NCBI GenBank assembly: GCA_017744495.1
Contig: JAGIBE010000133.1
Span: 6,998 to 70,997, forward strand
Direction: 5' to 3'
Length of the DNA: 64,000 bases
Source: Caulobacter sp.
GTDB taxonomy: Bacteria > Pseudomonadota > Alphaproteobacteria > Caulobacterales > Caulobacteraceae
Made by a program: the position numbers and the translations under genes. The notes under the pieces are model-generated. The model saw only the letters and a list, made by a program, of their open reading frames with translations. It was not told where the DNA came from and did no database searches. Below, piece by piece: positions 39,185 through 49,303 of the stretch. Position 1 is the stretch's first letter; the number at the start of each line of letters is the position of its first letter.

Positions 39185-39295
39185 CTGTAATCCCCTTCTC
39201 ACCCTACCCGTTTCCGGTCCCTCGTCTTTCGCGACGACCGGCGCGCGTGATCCACGCGTGATCTGGGCAGTTAGGAGCCAACCTGAACTTGGGAG

Positions 39296-39314
39296 TATCA
39301 GGTGGGCGCCTGAG
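39296..39314. promoter_or_regulatory. Candidate operator TATCAGGTGGGCGCCTGAG between divergent porin genes
   Basis: Same framework as 34073-34091. Confidence 0.6.
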
Positions 39315-39481
39315 ACCACCCCAGGTGGATGCCCCGGGACTTGCCTCGCGCCGACGGGGCCTTGGTGCGGGCCGGCGCGGCTCGGGCGTCGGCTCCCCAG
39401 GCGCTCGGGAAAACGCCCGATGGCCCGCGCGCGCGTGCCGTCCGACCGTGATCTCGAAGCGGGACGAACCCGGAGATTTCC

Positions 39482-41031
39482 ATGACCGACGCCCGGACCT
39501 TCGTCGCGGCCCGTCCAGCGGCTCCGCCCCCCGGCGCGCGCCCAGGCCTGGTCGGAGGCTTCGCCTGAGCCTGGCCCTGCTCGTCGCGGCGGCGCTCGCC
39601 GTGGAAGCGCCGATGGATCCGGCTGCTCCGGCTCCCGCGACGACGCCCCCCGCCCAACAACAGCCGCAGACATCCACGACCGAGGACCAGGGCGAGACGC
39701 CCCACGCCCTACTGGTCGTGCCCCTGAAACTGCTGTCGGTGCTGGACCAGGACTTCAGCCTGGGGCCTTGGACCTTTCGGGGTTACATCCAGTACGACGC
39801 CGCCGATTACAGCCAGGACCCCGCCGGCCCGCCGGAGACCGACTTCCGGCGCGGCGCGATCGGCAGCGGCGACACCCTGAACGCCCGCGCCCTGGCCGAC
39901 GGCTCGTACCTGCGCAAGGCTCGCCTGGGCGGCGAAGGCCAGTGGGGCGAAGACCTCTCCTACCGCGCCATGTTCGACGTCGGCGGCCGCGACGAGCAGG
40001 GCGAGGCCCGCATCGCCGAGGTCTGGGCCCGCTACAGCCGTTTCGCGCCCTGGGTGATCATCGCGGGCGCCTACCCCCAGCTGGCCAACATGGAAGACGC
40101 CACCAGCACGGACGCCAACCCGTTCCTGGAGCGGGCGACGGCGGCGAACCTGGCGCGCGGCCTGGGCGGGGGCGACGGCCGGCTGGGCGTGACCGTCAGG
40201 CGCGCCACCCGCCGCTGGATGACCGCCGTCAGCCTGACCGGCCCCGTCCTGCACGAGGACGACGAGACCTCGCCGAAATCGGCCGTCGTGGTGCGGACCT
40301 CGCGGGCCTTCTATCCGTCGAAGGACTCCAGCTGGCACCTGGGCGGTTCGCTGATCTACGTGCTGTCGCCCGGAGATCCCCAGGACGGCAAAACCCCGGG
40401 GTTCGCCATGCGGCTGCAGGCCACGCCCGAGGTGCGGGTCGACGACACGCCCCTGCTCGACACCGGCGACATCGTCGCCCATCACGTCCGGGTGCTGGGC
40501 CTTGAGTTCGCCGCCCGCCGCCGCAACCTGTTCCTCCAGGCCGAGGCCTTCCACTTCGCGGTCGAGCGCTCGTCCCGCGACCTGCCGCGCGACCCGCGCT
40601 TCTTCGGCTTCTACGTCGAGGGCAGTTGGATGCTGACGGGCGAGGCGCGGCGGTTCGACTCGACCCGCGCGGTGTTCGGCCGTCCCCTGACCAAGCGGCC
40701 GTTACGGGAAGGCGGCTGGGGCGCCTGGGAGCTGGCCGCCCGCTACAGCCGGATGGACGCCAATTCCCACGCCGGCGATCCCGGCGCCCCGCCGCCGCCC
40801 GGCGGGGTGCGCGGCGGCGACCAGTCCATCCTGAGCCTGGCGCTCAATTGGTACCCGTCCAACCGCATCCGCCTGATGCTGAACGCCATGCATGTGCGGG
40901 TGGACCGCCTGAACCCAGCAAGCCCCGCCGATCCCGAGCCTTTCGGCCCCGCGCCGACAACACCCCCGGTGGGGGTTCAGATCGGGCAAACCCTGGACGT
41001 GGTGGCCATGCGCCTGCGCTACGCCTTCTGA
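39482..41031 (+). CDS. OprO/OprP-like porin; start requires a frameshift near 39527-39532, so 5' end uncertain
   Basis: Body (QDFSLGPWTFRGYIQYDAADY ... VVAMRLRYAF) in frame of ORF 39289-41031; ATG with plausible RBS at 39482 is in a different frame. Confidence 0.7.
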
Positions 41032-41150
41032 TAGCGGGACTGGCCTGATGCGCCTCCTCGGTGTGTACGGCGCCGCCCCGAGGGTTTTCCCCGATGGCGA
41101 TCCTCCCTGGCATGGCGATGCTTGGCTTAAGCAGATCGAGGCCGAAAGAC

Positions 41151-41861
41151 ATGGATGGTCGACAGCTCATCCCCGCGGCGTTCCTGGCGTTCGCCCTCGC
41201 CGTCGGCGCCCCCGCCCTCGCCGCCAAGCCGCCCAAGACCTGGGACGGTCTGGTCCAGGTGAAGACCAAGCGCTTCGACCTGGTCTACCTGGCCCCTGGC
41301 GCGAGCTTCGCGGGCTACACCAAGGTCAAGCTGGACCCGACCGAGGTCAGCTTCGAGAAGAACTGGCGGCGCGACTACAACAATCAGAGCATGAGCATCT
41401 CACGGGACGTCTCCGAGAAGGACGTCCAGAAGGCCGTCACCGCGGGCGTCGCCGCCGCCAGCGACATCTTCACCGAAGAATTCAACAAAGGCGGCTACCC
41501 GGTGGTCACCGAGGCCGGACCGGACGTCCTGTGGCTGCGGACCGGGGTGCTCAACATCCGCGTCTCGGCCCCGGACACCATGGATGCGGGCCGCACCTAC
41601 AGCTTCGCCAACGAGGCCGGCGAGGCGACCTATTTCGTCGAGGTGCGGGACTCCCAGACCGGCGCCCTGCTGGGCCGCGCCGTGGATCGCCGCCTGGCCG
41701 GCGACAACACCTACGGCCAGCGCAACCGCGTCACCAACCGCACGGACTTCCGGCGGCTGGTCAAGCAGTGGGCCGAGCTGAGCATTCGGGGCCTCAACGC
41801 GCTGAAGGCGCAGGCGCCGGTCAACGACGAGGGGCTGCCGACCGGCGCCCCGCCCAAGTAA
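41151..41861 (+). CDS. DUF3313-like secreted protein
   Basis: Signal peptide FLAFALAVGAPALAA; FDLVYLAPGASFAGYTKVKLDPTEVSFEKNW. Confidence 0.75.
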   Translation: MDGRQLIPAAFLAFALAVGAPALAAKPPKTWDGLVQVKTKRFDLVYLAPGASFAGYTKVKLDPTEVSFEKNWRRDYNNQSMSISRDVSEKDVQKAVTAGVAAASDIFTEEFNKGGYPVVTEAGPDVLWLRTGVLNIRVSAPDTMDAGRTYSFANEAGEATYFVEVRDSQTGALLGRAVDRRLAGDNTYGQRNRVTNRTDFRRLVKQWAELSIRGLNALKAQAPVNDEGLPTGAPPK

Positions 41862-41945
41862 CCCGCTTTCCAGTGGAACGGCCCGCGCGGAGGCGGGTCT
41901 TGGATTTTCTCTTCTGTCGGGAGAGGCCAGCGAAGGACGCTTGAG

Positions 41946-42833
41946 ATGCCCCAACGGCTCGACCAGACGCTCGTGGCCCCGCCCGTGTGGCCCCCGTCGA
42001 TCTTCGGCGGCCATGGCGGCCTGGCCCCGTCCGCCCCGCCGCTCGGCATGGGCCTGAAGGCGCCCAAGGCGCGGCCATCGACCGCGCGGGCCCGCGACCT
42101 GCTGGCCGCCCAGGAGGAGGAGCGCGTACGCATCGCTCTGGAACTGCACGACTCCACCTGCCAGCACCTGGCGGCGCTGAGCCTGTCACTGGGGCGCCTG
42201 CGGCCGCTGGTCTCGGGCGACAAGGCCGCCGGCGTGCTGGACGACATGTTCCTGTCGGTCGGCGAGGTGGTGAAGGAGATCCGCGTCCTCTCCTACCTGA
42301 TCAAGCCGGCTGGCCTGGAGCAGAACGGACTGACGCGAGCGGTGCGCGACTTCGTCAACGGCTTTGGCGCCCGCACGGGCCTGACCGCCGGCGTCCTGAT
42401 CCGGGGACCGGTCGACGCCTCGCCGCCGGACGTGCAGCACGCGGCCTACCGTATCGTCCAGGAGGCGCTCTCGAACGTCTATCGCCACGCCCAAGCCCGG
42501 CACGCCGACGTCGAGCTGGTCAGCGAGGACCGCGTCCTGACCGTGCGGGTCAGCGACGACGGCCAGGGCGTCGCGGCCCTGCTCCGTGGCGAGCCGACCT
42601 GCCTGGAATCCGGCGTCGGCTTGGCGGGCATGCGCACCCGTGCGGCCCAGCTGAAGGGAAGGGTCGAGATCTCTTGTCCCGGGGTCGGCACGGTGGTCCT
42701 GGCCACCTTGCCGGTCGGCTGCTCGCCGTCGCCCCGGCGCGCGCGCGTCAGACGCACCCTCAACCCCGCGTCACGCGCCTCGCCGGGCGCGATCCTGGAC
42801 CGTCCGCCTCCCCTCCCCCAGACGGCGGACTAG
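41946..42833 (+). CDS. NarL-family (HisKA_3) sensor histidine kinase without obvious sensor/TM domain
   Basis: ERVRIALELHDSTCQHLAALSLSLGRL; YRIVQEALSNVYRHAQA; VGLAGMRTRAAQLKG. Confidence 0.92.
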   Translation: MPQRLDQTLVAPPVWPPSIFGGHGGLAPSAPPLGMGLKAPKARPSTARARDLLAAQEEERVRIALELHDSTCQHLAALSLSLGRLRPLVSGDKAAGVLDDMFLSVGEVVKEIRVLSYLIKPAGLEQNGLTRAVRDFVNGFGARTGLTAGVLIRGPVDASPPDVQHAAYRIVQEALSNVYRHAQARHADVELVSEDRVLTVRVSDDGQGVAALLRGEPTCLESGVGLAGMRTRAAQLKGRVEISCPGVGTVVLATLPVGCSPSPRRARVRRTLNPASRASPGAILDRPPPLPQTAD

Positions 42834-42853
42834 GGGGTCTCGAGCCTCCTCAC

Positions 42854-42884
42854 TGGCCCCGCCTCGCGCGGGGCCATTTCTTTG
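42854..42884 (+). terminator. Terminator downstream of histidine kinase
   Basis: GGCCCCGC-ctc-GCGCGGGGCC followed by ATTTCTTT. Confidence 0.75.
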
Positions 42885-42939
42885 GGGGCGATCCGAAAAG
42901 GGCAGTAGAGCGCGCGTTTCCGACGCGCCAGCCGCCCTG

Positions 42940-43839
42940 CTAGTTCTGAGGCGGGGTGGTCGGCGTCGGGACGGGCGCGGACGAGGTCGTCTTGCCTTGC
43001 GTGGCGGCCTTGCCTTCCGGCGAGGCGGGATCGGGCACGTTGACGTAGACGATCGTGTCGCCCTCGTAGCGGGGTTCCAGATAGTAGCCGTCGCAGCGGT
43101 AGTACGAGTGTCCATAGTACGGATACCCGCCGCATCCCGCCGGCAGCGAATAGTAGGCCGCGCCATAGTAGGGATAGGGCGTCAGGGCGGCTGCCGTCAC
43201 GGCCGCCGTCGCGCCGATCACCATCCCGGCCGCGATCGGGTGATAGAAGCCGTCGTCCCAACCACCCCAGCCGTCATCGATGTTGATGTTGGTGTTGTTG
43301 TTGATGTTGGTGTTGCGGTCGCCGCCGCCGATCGTGTTGTCGCCGCGATCGGGACGGTCCGCGCGCCGATCGTCGCGGCCGGCCTGCCGATCTCCCCGGC
43401 TGTCCGTCCGGCCGTCCTGGCGATCCGTCCGGCTGTCCTGGCGGCCGGACTGGCGATCGCCGCGCGCGCCGGCGTCGCCCCGGCCGCCGTCGGGTCGCGT
43501 GCCCGCCGAGGGCCTTGACCCCGCCCCGGCGCCGCCACTGGGCCGTTGCGCGGTCGAGCCGCCGCCCAGACCTCCGCCCGCGCCGGTGCTGGGACGACCG
43601 GCGGAGGGCCGGCTGAAGCTGCTGCTTCCGCCCGACGGACCCCGGTTGTAGCTGGATCGGCTGCTGCCGCCGAACGAGGAGCCGCCGCCTCCTCGGCTCA
43701 TGCTGCTCATGCCGCCGCCGCGCGCGCCGCCGCCTCGGCCGCCGCCGCCTCGACCCGCGTCGGCGGCGTCGACATAGATGATCATCGACGCGGCGACGCC
43801 GGCCGTGATCGCGATCACATGGGGGATGCGGACTTTCAT
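42940..43839 (-). CDS. Secreted low-complexity protein: Gly/Ser/Arg-rich, polyampholyte, Asn-rich segments
   Basis: Signal-like MKVRIPHVIAITAGVAASMIIYVDAADAG; RGGGGRGGGARGGG; DRQDGRTDSRGDRQ repeats; NTNINNNTNINID; ATGA overlap with upstream gene. Confidence 0.8.
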   Translation of the reverse strand: MKVRIPHVIAITAGVAASMIIYVDAADAGRGGGGRGGGARGGGMSSMSRGGGGSSFGGSSRSSYNRGPSGGSSSFSRPSAGRPSTGAGGGLGGGSTAQRPSGGAGAGSRPSAGTRPDGGRGDAGARGDRQSGRQDSRTDRQDGRTDSRGDRQAGRDDRRADRPDRGDNTIGGGDRNTNINNNTNINIDDGWGGWDDGFYHPIAAGMVIGATAAVTAAALTPYPYYGAAYYSLPAGCGGYPYYGHSYYRCDGYYLEPRYEGDTIVYVNVPDPASPEGKAATQGKTTSSAPVPTPTTPPQN

Positions 43840-44675
43840 GGCTTGCTCCCGGTCTCGGTGTTGGTCTCGAGCGTACTCATCCGGATGGACTTGGCGTTCG
43901 GCCCGGGTTTGAAGGTGAAGGTGTCGGCCGGGAACGTGGGGTTCAGGGTCCAGGCCAGGCGCGCCATGTAGGCGGGCTGCTCGGTCTGGGACCGGTCGAT
44001 GATCAGCAGCTTGCGCGGCAGCGGGCGGTCGCCCTGCTCGATCCACACCGACCAGTCCACGTCGCCCTGACGGAAGGCGTACTGGTTCGTCAGGACCCCG
44101 TCGATCGTGGCCGGCCCAACCAGGAAGCCGCTGCTCAGGTCCTCGGACCGCCGGCTCTTGGTGTCGTTCCAGCGGAACAGGTCTTCCAACGGCAGGGCCA
44201 GGCCGAACTGATCCCACAGGACGTCCAGCGTCTTCAGGATGGTCTCGGGCGCGTCGACCTTGGCGTAGAAGTCATGCTTGGGCGAGAACACCGTGAAGCT
44301 CTTGCCGTCGTAGTAGAAGCTTCGCGTCTTCATGTCGGTGACGACGTCGATGACGAAGCCGTTCGGACGGCGGACCTTGTAGTGGGCCGAACCGTCGATC
44401 TGCACGCGCTGGCCGATCTCGGTGACGATGTCGAGCGTGGTCTGGGTCTTGATCTCGAAGGTCGTCAGCGTGCCGAGATAGGCGCTCATCCGCTCCAGCG
44501 CCTGGCGGGCGGCGGGATCTACCGTCGGCGTCGGCGGGCCCGTGTCCGGGGTCGTCGCCGGAGCCGTCGCGGGCGCGGCCGTGGGTTTCGACGCCGTCTG
44601 CGCTGTGCTCAGAGAGGGAAGAGCCGCCGCCGCGACGCTCAGGACGCAGCAGGCGACGAGGGGCAGTGGTCTCAC
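43836..44675 (-). CDS. DUF2092 domain protein
   Basis: Signal peptide; FEIKTQTTLDIVTEIGQRVQIDGSAHYKVRRPNGFVIDV; ATGA overlaps at both ends. Confidence 0.85.
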   Translation of the reverse strand: MRPLPLVACCVLSVAAAALPSLSTAQTASKPTAAPATAPATTPDTGPPTPTVDPAARQALERMSAYLGTLTTFEIKTQTTLDIVTEIGQRVQIDGSAHYKVRRPNGFVIDVVTDMKTRSFYYDGKSFTVFSPKHDFYAKVDAPETILKTLDVLWDQFGLALPLEDLFRWNDTKSRRSEDLSSGFLVGPATIDGVLTNQYAFRQGDVDWSVWIEQGDRPLPRKLLIIDRSQTEQPAYMARLAWTLNPTFPADTFTFKPGPNAKSIRMSTLETNTETGSKP

Positions 44676-46036
44676 GGCGGAGTCCTCCTGTTGGACTTAT
44701 GACTTTCGGACGACGGCAAGCCCGCTCCGGGCTCTTCCATGTCCAGGTCCACGACCTCGATCGGCGGCATGCGCCAGTCGCCCGACAGGGCCTCGGGCCG
44801 GGCGGCGTAGAGCCGCATGACCAGGCACATCTCGCCGCTGGGCGCGGGCAGCCAGTTGCCCAGGTCGTCGGAGGGCGGCGGGCGGTCGTGGATGATCAAG
44901 CTCAGCGCGCCGTCGTCGTCGGGGCTCAGGTCGTCGCGGTCGCCGATCCCGTGTCGCCTGTCCCCCGAGGCGGTCGGCCGAGTGTAGAGACGCCAGAAGC
45001 CCCGCACCGGCGGCAGGCCGTCCAGCGGGAAGCGCAGGCGCGAGCCGCGACCGCCGCGCAGCGGACGACCGTGGCCGTCGTGCTCGCAGATCAGGGTCAG
45101 CAGCTCGTCGCGCGCGGGGGCGCCGAGGCTGGAATAGGCGCGGCCGGCCTGGGCCAGCGACGCGCCGGAGTCGTCGTGCTGCGGCACGGCCACCGCGTGC
45201 CACCCGACGCCCCGGCCTTCCGAGATCGCGGCGGTGGCCGCCCGGATCGCCGCGAGGCCGTCGGCGAAGCCCAGCTCCATCGCCTCGGCCAGGTCCGGCG
45301 ACCAGGCGGCGGCGGGCGGCGGCCCGTCCAGGTCGCGGCGGAACTGGTCGATCAGCGGCCGCACCGACCGCTCGAAACCGGTCGGCGCGCGGTCGAGCAC
45401 GGAGTCCAGGCGATGGAAGAACACGGCCGGTCCCAGCTCGATCACCTGACGCAGGCTGGACACCGCCGGCGGCTCGAGGTTGGTGACGTGGTCGGTGCGG
45501 TGGTCGAGCCGCCGCCCCAGCGAGCTGATGTGCTGGTTGCGGGCGATGGTCTCGGCCTCGGGGCGGTCCAGAAGCGAGTGGGCATGGATGCGGCTGATCG
45601 CCCAGCAGGCGTCGCTGGGGGCGCGGCGGGCCAGGTGGCTATGCGGGACCTCGCCGTTCCAGCGCGGACCGACCACGCAGACGTCCACACCGTCGTCGTT
45701 GTCGGTGCGGGTCCCCAGGCTGGCGAACGGCTCGCCGGCGGTGTCGATCAGGGTGAGGTCGAAATGGCGGCCGTGGGTGTGCGGCAGGTGCAGCACCACG
45801 GGCCCGTCGGTCAGGTCGATCCAGGCGCTGGCGATGACCACGCAGGCATCGTCCTCCAGCAGCCCCGGCGCCAGGTCCGCGCCGTCCGGCGGCAGCAGGT
45901 GGAATTGCTGCAGCGCCACGGGATGGACCCTGCGCACCGCGTCGACCAGGAACAGAGGGAAGCACAGCGAAAACACGTTGGCCGCGATGGCGCGGGTCGT
46001 GTTCTGGCCTCGTGGCTTGAAGATCTGTTTGGTCAC
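44672..46036 (-). CDS. DUF1254/DUF1214 domain protein
   Basis: SAWIDLTDGPVVLHLPHTHGRHFDLTLIDTAGEPFASLGTRT. Confidence 0.88.
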   Translation of the reverse strand: MTKQIFKPRGQNTTRAIAANVFSLCFPLFLVDAVRRVHPVALQQFHLLPPDGADLAPGLLEDDACVVIASAWIDLTDGPVVLHLPHTHGRHFDLTLIDTAGEPFASLGTRTDNDDGVDVCVVGPRWNGEVPHSHLARRAPSDACWAISRIHAHSLLDRPEAETIARNQHISSLGRRLDHRTDHVTNLEPPAVSSLRQVIELGPAVFFHRLDSVLDRAPTGFERSVRPLIDQFRRDLDGPPPAAAWSPDLAEAMELGFADGLAAIRAATAAISEGRGVGWHAVAVPQHDDSGASLAQAGRAYSSLGAPARDELLTLICEHDGHGRPLRGGRGSRLRFPLDGLPPVRGFWRLYTRPTASGDRRHGIGDRDDLSPDDDGALSLIIHDRPPPSDDLGNWLPAPSGEMCLVMRLYAARPEALSGDWRMPPIEVVDLDMEEPGAGLPSSESHKSNRRTPP

Positions 46037-46120
46037 CGATCGCCTCCGGACACACGGAGTGTTTCGGGATCACGGCGAGGGCGATATCAGGCCGAACCCG
46101 GAGGCGACGGAGGCGGCCAC

Positions 46121-46756
46121 CTAGGCTTGGATCATCTTGTGCTTTATCGCGAAGCGCACGAAAGCCGCCGCGGTTCGCACCCCCGCCTTGCGCATCCCCG
46201 CCGCCCGATGGCTCTCCACGGTCTTGATGGAGATCTTCAGCTGGCGGGCGATCTCCTTGTTGACCTTGCCCTCGGCGATCAGCTGAGCAACCTCCAGCTC
46301 GCGGGTGGTGAAGCTTTCCAGTCTCGATTTCTTGCGTTCGTTCAGCGCGGCGTAGAGCAAGAGCTCCGAAACCGGCGACGAGAAGTACAGCCGGTTGACG
46401 TGCAGGGCCGAGATCGCGCCCTCCAGGTTCGTCCCGGTGTCGGACTTCAGCACATAGCCTCGGGCGCCCGCCGCCAGGGCGCTGCTGACGGTCTCGTCGT
46501 CGTCGTGCATCGTGAACAGCAGGACCCGGATCTTGGGACATTCCTTCCGCAGGAGCCGGGTCAGGGCCACGCCGTTCAGGATCGGCAGCGAGACGTCCAG
46601 AATGGCGACGTCGGGCTTTTCCTGAAGCGCCAGGTCGTAGGCCTGCTGTCCGTCGGACGCCTCGGCGCAGACCATCCAGCCCGGATGGTCCTCGATGACG
46701 TTTCGAACCCCTCGACGGACCAGCTCGTGGTCGTCGGCGATCAAGATACGCAGCAT
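46121..46756 (-). CDS. LuxR/NarL-family response regulator
   Basis: ILIADDHELVRRGVRNVI, VAILDVSLPILNGV, FTTRELEVAQLIAEGKVNKEIARQLKISIKTVESHR. Confidence 0.95.
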   Translation of the reverse strand: MLRILIADDHELVRRGVRNVIEDHPGWMVCAEASDGQQAYDLALQEKPDVAILDVSLPILNGVALTRLLRKECPKIRVLLFTMHDDDETVSSALAAGARGYVLKSDTGTNLEGAISALHVNRLYFSSPVSELLLYAALNERKKSRLESFTTRELEVAQLIAEGKVNKEIARQLKISIKTVESHRAAGMRKAGVRTAAAFVRFAIKHKMIQA

Positions 46757-47087
46757 TCACGCCCCTCCCTGTGGACACACGCCGCGCTCGGCCGGAGCCT
46801 TGCGCGACTGTCGGCAGGCCACGAGGCAGGATGGGGGCAGGCCCGCTCACGCGACCGCCTTCGCGAAACCTCGCCCCTCAACGCCCCTCAACGCCAACTC
46901 GGACTAGGACGAGGGTTTCACCTGGATCGATCATCCCTTCGCTCAAGGGACAGCCCCCGCCCGAACAGCGCCCGACTGTTCGTTTCAACACGAGGAACAG
47001 ACACCCGAAGGCCACGAAGCGCCATCCGCATAAACCTCCAGTGTATCTCAGGCATTCACCTAGGAGGCTTGGGGGTCCGAGCGGCGC

Positions 47088-47498
47088 ATGATGCGTCAAA
47101 CCCGGAGGTTCTCGATGCTGTCGGCCGCCCTGCTTCTCGCCCTTGCGGCGTCCGGTTTCGCGGCCCCCGCGCCCGCCGGTGACGCCTGGATCCTGCGTTG
47201 CCGGACGGACAGCGCGACCCAGGCCACGCGGACCTTCCGCGTCGCGCCCAAGGTGCTGCAGGAGCAGCGGGCGACCGACAAGACGTTCGGGCCAAACCTA
47301 TGTGAGACCTTCGCCTGCAAGGTCGATCGCGACAAGCTGGAGGGCCAGATCTCGTCAGCGTCGCTGATCCTGACCCTGCGGATCGACCGGGCCACCGGCC
47401 AGGGCTCGTGGAGCACGGTCGGCGCCTCGGGCCTGAAGCAGACCAGCGGCCCCTGCGACGCCAAACGCGAACCGCCGGCCCCGAAGAAGTCGGGGTGA
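47088..47498 (+). CDS. Small secreted protein of unknown function
   Basis: 136 aa with signal peptide; intergenic on both sides. Confidence 0.6.
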   Translation: MMRQTRRFSMLSAALLLALAASGFAAPAPAGDAWILRCRTDSATQATRTFRVAPKVLQEQRATDKTFGPNLCETFACKVDRDKLEGQISSASLILTLRIDRATGQGSWSTVGASGLKQTSGPCDAKREPPAPKKSG

Positions 47499-47550
47499 GG
47501 CCCCTTAGGTATCGAGGCCCGCCGCCCGGAAGATCCCCAGCGGCGCCGGG

Positions 47551-49185
47551 CTAGCTAAAGGCCCGGCGTCCACGCTCGACCGACATGCGGTGGCTGTCGG
47601 CCACCGTCAGGTCGCGGGCCTTGATCGTCCGCATGAACAGCCACTCGCCCGTCACCCGCCGGGGCGTGATGTCGATCATCATATAGCCGCGCCGGCTGGT
47701 GTCGGCCCATTTCAGCTCGGGATTGGCGGCGACGAATCCTTGAGCCACCACCTTGGGGTCCGCCCCGAAGTCGCCCTCGGCGCCGCCCGAGGTGACGCTG
47801 TGGCCGGCGAACTCGACGCCGGCGGGACGGCCGTCCTGGCTGAGCGCATAGGCCCAGGCGTTGTGGCTGTCGCCCGAGAGCATCACCAGGTCGGCGTCGG
47901 CCGCCTGGGCGGAGTTCAGCAAGCGCGTGCGGGCGGCGGGATAACCGTCCCAGCGGTCCATCCACATCGGCAGGCCCAGCGCCGCGGCGCGGATGTTGTT
48001 GCGATAGCCAGCGACCTTCTTCTCCGAGACCTCGGGGCGCAGCCAGCTCACGGCGTCCTTGGGCATCACCGTGCGGCCCAGGATGGTGCCCATCCCGACC
48101 AGCTGCCAGGCGGTGGAGCGGGCGTTGGCCTTCAACTCGTGCGCCAACCAGCTTTCCTGGGTCGAGCCCAGCATGGTCGCCGAAGGGTCCTGCCAAGGCC
48201 CGTCGCGGAAGGCCTTCAGGGCGGCGTCGGGGTCCGAGGCGCGGAAGGCGGCGCCGATGTCGGCCTGCTTCGTGCGGCCCAGCAGGCGCGACTCCGTGCG
48301 GTAGAGGGTGGCCAGGGCGCCGATCGGATAGGCTTTCCACGGCTCGTCCGACACCGGCATCCACTCGCGATAGACCTGCACGGCGGCGGCGCGGCGGATG
48401 TTCCAGTCGCCTTCGGCGGCCGGTTGGTGGTTCTGCGCCCCGCCCTCCCAGCTGTCGTTGGCCGACTCGTGGTCGTCCCAGAAGGCCACCATCGGCGCTG
48501 TCTGGTGCAGGCGCCGCAGGTCGGGATCGGCGCGATAGCAGGCGTAGCGCAGGCGATAGTCCTGGATCGTCAGGATCTCGTTGGCCGGCTGCAACTGCTC
48601 GGCGCGCCCGGGCGCCCAGTCCTCGGCATGGATCGAGGCCGGACCGTATTCGTAGATGTAGTCGCCGGTGTGCAGCCACAGGTCCAGGTCGGGGCGGGCG
48701 GCGGCGTGGCCATAGGCGTTGAACAGGCCGGTTGGCAGGTTCGAGCACGAGAATACCGCCAGCTTGAACCGCGGGACCTCGCCCATCGGCAGGGTCTTGG
48801 TGCGGCCGACCGGCGACTTGCTCCCATCCGGCGCGACGAAGCGGTACCAGTAGACGGTCCCCGGCTTGAGCCCATCGACCGTGATCTTGGCGGTCCAGTC
48901 GCGATAGGCCCCGGTGCGCACGACGCCTCCGGCCACGACCTTGGCGAAGTCGGGATCGAGCGCCAGTTCGACATCCAGCCGGACGGTGCTGTCGCCGCTC
49001 GTCGGCACGTAACGCGTCCACAGCAGCATGACGTCCGGCCCCGGCTCGCCGCTCGCTACGCTGTGGGTGAAGCCCGTCGCGCCCAGCATCTCGGCGGCCA
49101 GGCTCCGGCCGGCCGAAAGGCTCAGCGCGCCCAGCCCCAGACCAGCGCCCAGGACGAAGCTGCGACGATCGATGTTCAGGACCAC
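47551..49185 (-). CDS. PhoD-like alkaline phosphatase D family protein
   Basis: Signal RRSFVLGAGLGLGALSLSAGRSLA; FTHSVASGEPGPDVMLLWTRY; FWDDHESANDSW; MLSGDSHNAWAY. Confidence 0.93.
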   Translation of the reverse strand: MVLNIDRRSFVLGAGLGLGALSLSAGRSLAAEMLGATGFTHSVASGEPGPDVMLLWTRYVPTSGDSTVRLDVELALDPDFAKVVAGGVVRTGAYRDWTAKITVDGLKPGTVYWYRFVAPDGSKSPVGRTKTLPMGEVPRFKLAVFSCSNLPTGLFNAYGHAAARPDLDLWLHTGDYIYEYGPASIHAEDWAPGRAEQLQPANEILTIQDYRLRYACYRADPDLRRLHQTAPMVAFWDDHESANDSWEGGAQNHQPAAEGDWNIRRAAAVQVYREWMPVSDEPWKAYPIGALATLYRTESRLLGRTKQADIGAAFRASDPDAALKAFRDGPWQDPSATMLGSTQESWLAHELKANARSTAWQLVGMGTILGRTVMPKDAVSWLRPEVSEKKVAGYRNNIRAAALGLPMWMDRWDGYPAARTRLLNSAQAADADLVMLSGDSHNAWAYALSQDGRPAGVEFAGHSVTSGGAEGDFGADPKVVAQGFVAANPELKWADTSRRGYMMIDITPRRVTGEWLFMRTIKARDLTVADSHRMSVERGRRAFS

Positions 49186-49303
49186 GACGGGCCTCCGGGG
49201 CTGACTTTTGGGGAGAAGAAGGCGGCCGCGCGCACCGCTCTCGGGCGCGCGGCCAGTCTGGGTCGGCGGCAGGGGAACACCGCCGATCCAGGGCGCGGGA
49301 GGG

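Noticed and set aside
43275-43318. TTGATGTTGGTGTTGTTG run considered as a CRISPR-like or microsatellite repeat
   Set aside because: It is in-frame coding for NTNINNNTNIN of the 42940-43839 protein; no spacers
44666-47182. 838-aa plus-strand ORF
   Set aside because: Runs antisense across DUF1254 and the LuxR regulator; no domain signature
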